Positions 6,230 to 6,635 of a DNA stretch of 6,635 nucleotides are shown here, one piece after another; position 1 is the first letter of the stretch; each line of letters begins with the position of its first letter. Below the pieces are notes generated by a model. The model was not told the DNA's origin and did no database searches. It was given only the letters and a program-made list of their open reading frames with translations. Made by a program: the position numbers and the translations under genes. Origin of the DNA: an uncultured bacterium (lineage in GTDB: Bacteria; Actinomycetota; Coriobacteriia; Coriobacteriales; Coriobacteriaceae); NCBI GenBank assembly GCA_905215095.1, contig CAJMOL010000086.1:1-6635 (forward strand), given 5' to 3'.

Positions 6230-6635
6230 TCACGCCCCTTTCTTTTCAATGTGGATGGTGTCGGCGTTGGCTTTGAGCAGGTAGAGGTTCCCCGTCAGGT
6301 GGGTGAGCTCGCCGCCCGTCACCCGGCCGGGGGTGCCTTCATTCGCCCGGAAGAACAGCCACCCCTCGTCCACAAAATTGCCGAGGGTAAGCGTCCACTC
6401 CGTGGGGGTGCTCTCGGTGGTGACGGTGAGCTGGCTGTACCGCTGGATCGCACCGGCACACTCGGTGCCGGTCTGCTTGCGCAGGTCGGGGGCAGCGGCG
6501 GAGAGCCATTTGAGGTAATCCTCAAAGCCGCCCTTGTACACCTCCCAGCCCTCTTCCGCGCCGCGGTCCACGTCCAGCAGGTCGTCCGGGTGCATGAAGT
6601 GAGTGCTGACGTAGTGCATGTTCAGCTCGCTCATG
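6230..6635 (-). CDS. pelA: PelA-like / DUF2194 polysaccharide deacetylase, C-terminal part (5' end outside window)
   Basis: Only the last 135 residues are visible. The reading frame is open to the window edge, so the Met encoded at 6634-6632 is most likely internal. The segment HYVSTHFMHPDDLLDVDRG resembles the late part of the deacetylase domain of PelA-type and DUF2194 proteins. It is followed by a helical stretch (GFEDYLKWL, then APDLRKQTGTECAGAIQRY) and a beta-rich tail ending in HIEKKGA. PelA-type enzymes remove acetyl groups from the Pel N-acetylgalactosamine polymer outside the membrane; the catalytic Asp/His motifs and any signal peptide would lie upstream and cannot be judged. The TGA stop is 4 bp before pelF, and the pelF ribosome binding site lies inside the last codons. 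Codon choice differs slightly from downstream genes, with 3 of 5 Arg as CGG and 3 of 14 Gly as GGG. The family call rests on remembered motif similarity plus the adjacent pelF and pelG. Confidence 0.75.
   Translation of the reverse strand, partial: MSELNMHYVSTHFMHPDDLLDVDRGAEEGWEVYKGGFEDYLKWLSAAAPDLRKQTGTECAGAIQRYSQLTVTTESTPTEWTLTLGNFVDEGWLFFRANEGTPGRVTGGELTHLTGNLYLLKANADTIHIEKKGA
6235..6241 (-). promoter_or_regulatory. Ribosome binding site of pelF
   Basis: AAAGGGG lies 9 nt before the ATG at 6225 and inside the final Lys-Gly codons of the pelA-type gene. It decides the pelF start over the in-frame ATG 8 codons upstream and implies that translation of pelF is coupled to that of pelA. Confidence 0.7.

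Noticed and set aside
6230..6634. A complete small gene starting with the Met at 6634
   Set aside because: The segment matches the interior of a PelA/DUF2194 deacetylase, and the frame stays open to the window edge, so it is the end of a longer gene.

Overview
The window holds one continuous minus-strand operon fragment: six genes, read from right to left, with junctions between a 14-bp overlap and a 4-bp gap. It carries the later part of a Pel-type exopolysaccharide cluster followed by a three-gene accessory module. No promoter, RNA gene, mobile element or CRISPR array was seen. The only non-coding stretch of any size is the first 43 bases.

The DNA is GC-rich, with about 84% G or C at third positions in the first 100 codons of pelF. 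Pel glycosyltransferase and membrane transporter genes sit beside a Tat-type lipoprotein, with no outer-membrane Pel genes (pelB, pelC) in view. This suggests a high-GC Gram-positive, and my best guess is a gut Coriobacteriia such as a Collinsella relative. That assignment is inference from composition and gene layout; no marker gene is present.

Layout in transcription order. (1) 6635-6230: 3' end of a PelA-like / DUF2194 polysaccharide deacetylase, cut by the window edge. (2) 6225-4798: PelF, a cytosolic GT4 glycosyltransferase. (3) 4794-3250: PelG, a roughly 12-TM polysaccharide transporter with a GTG start. (4) 3260-1491: a CotH-family kinase-like lipoprotein with a Tat-like signal and a C-terminal Fn3-like domain. 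(5) 1504-713: a VTC-domain (polyphosphate polymerase type) protein with its tunnel residues apparently intact. (6) 709-44: a DUF4956 membrane protein. A perfect 10-bp hairpin at 14-37 probably marks the operon end.

Working model: PelF polymerises an amino-sugar polymer, PelG moves it across the membrane, and the PelA-type enzyme deacetylates it outside. The CotH, VTC and DUF4956 genes are translationally tied to this machinery and all have phosphate-transfer or membrane signatures. They may add a phosphate or polyphosphate modification to the polymer or to a surface protein. That last step is a hypothesis; the sequence shows only the families and the tight coupling.
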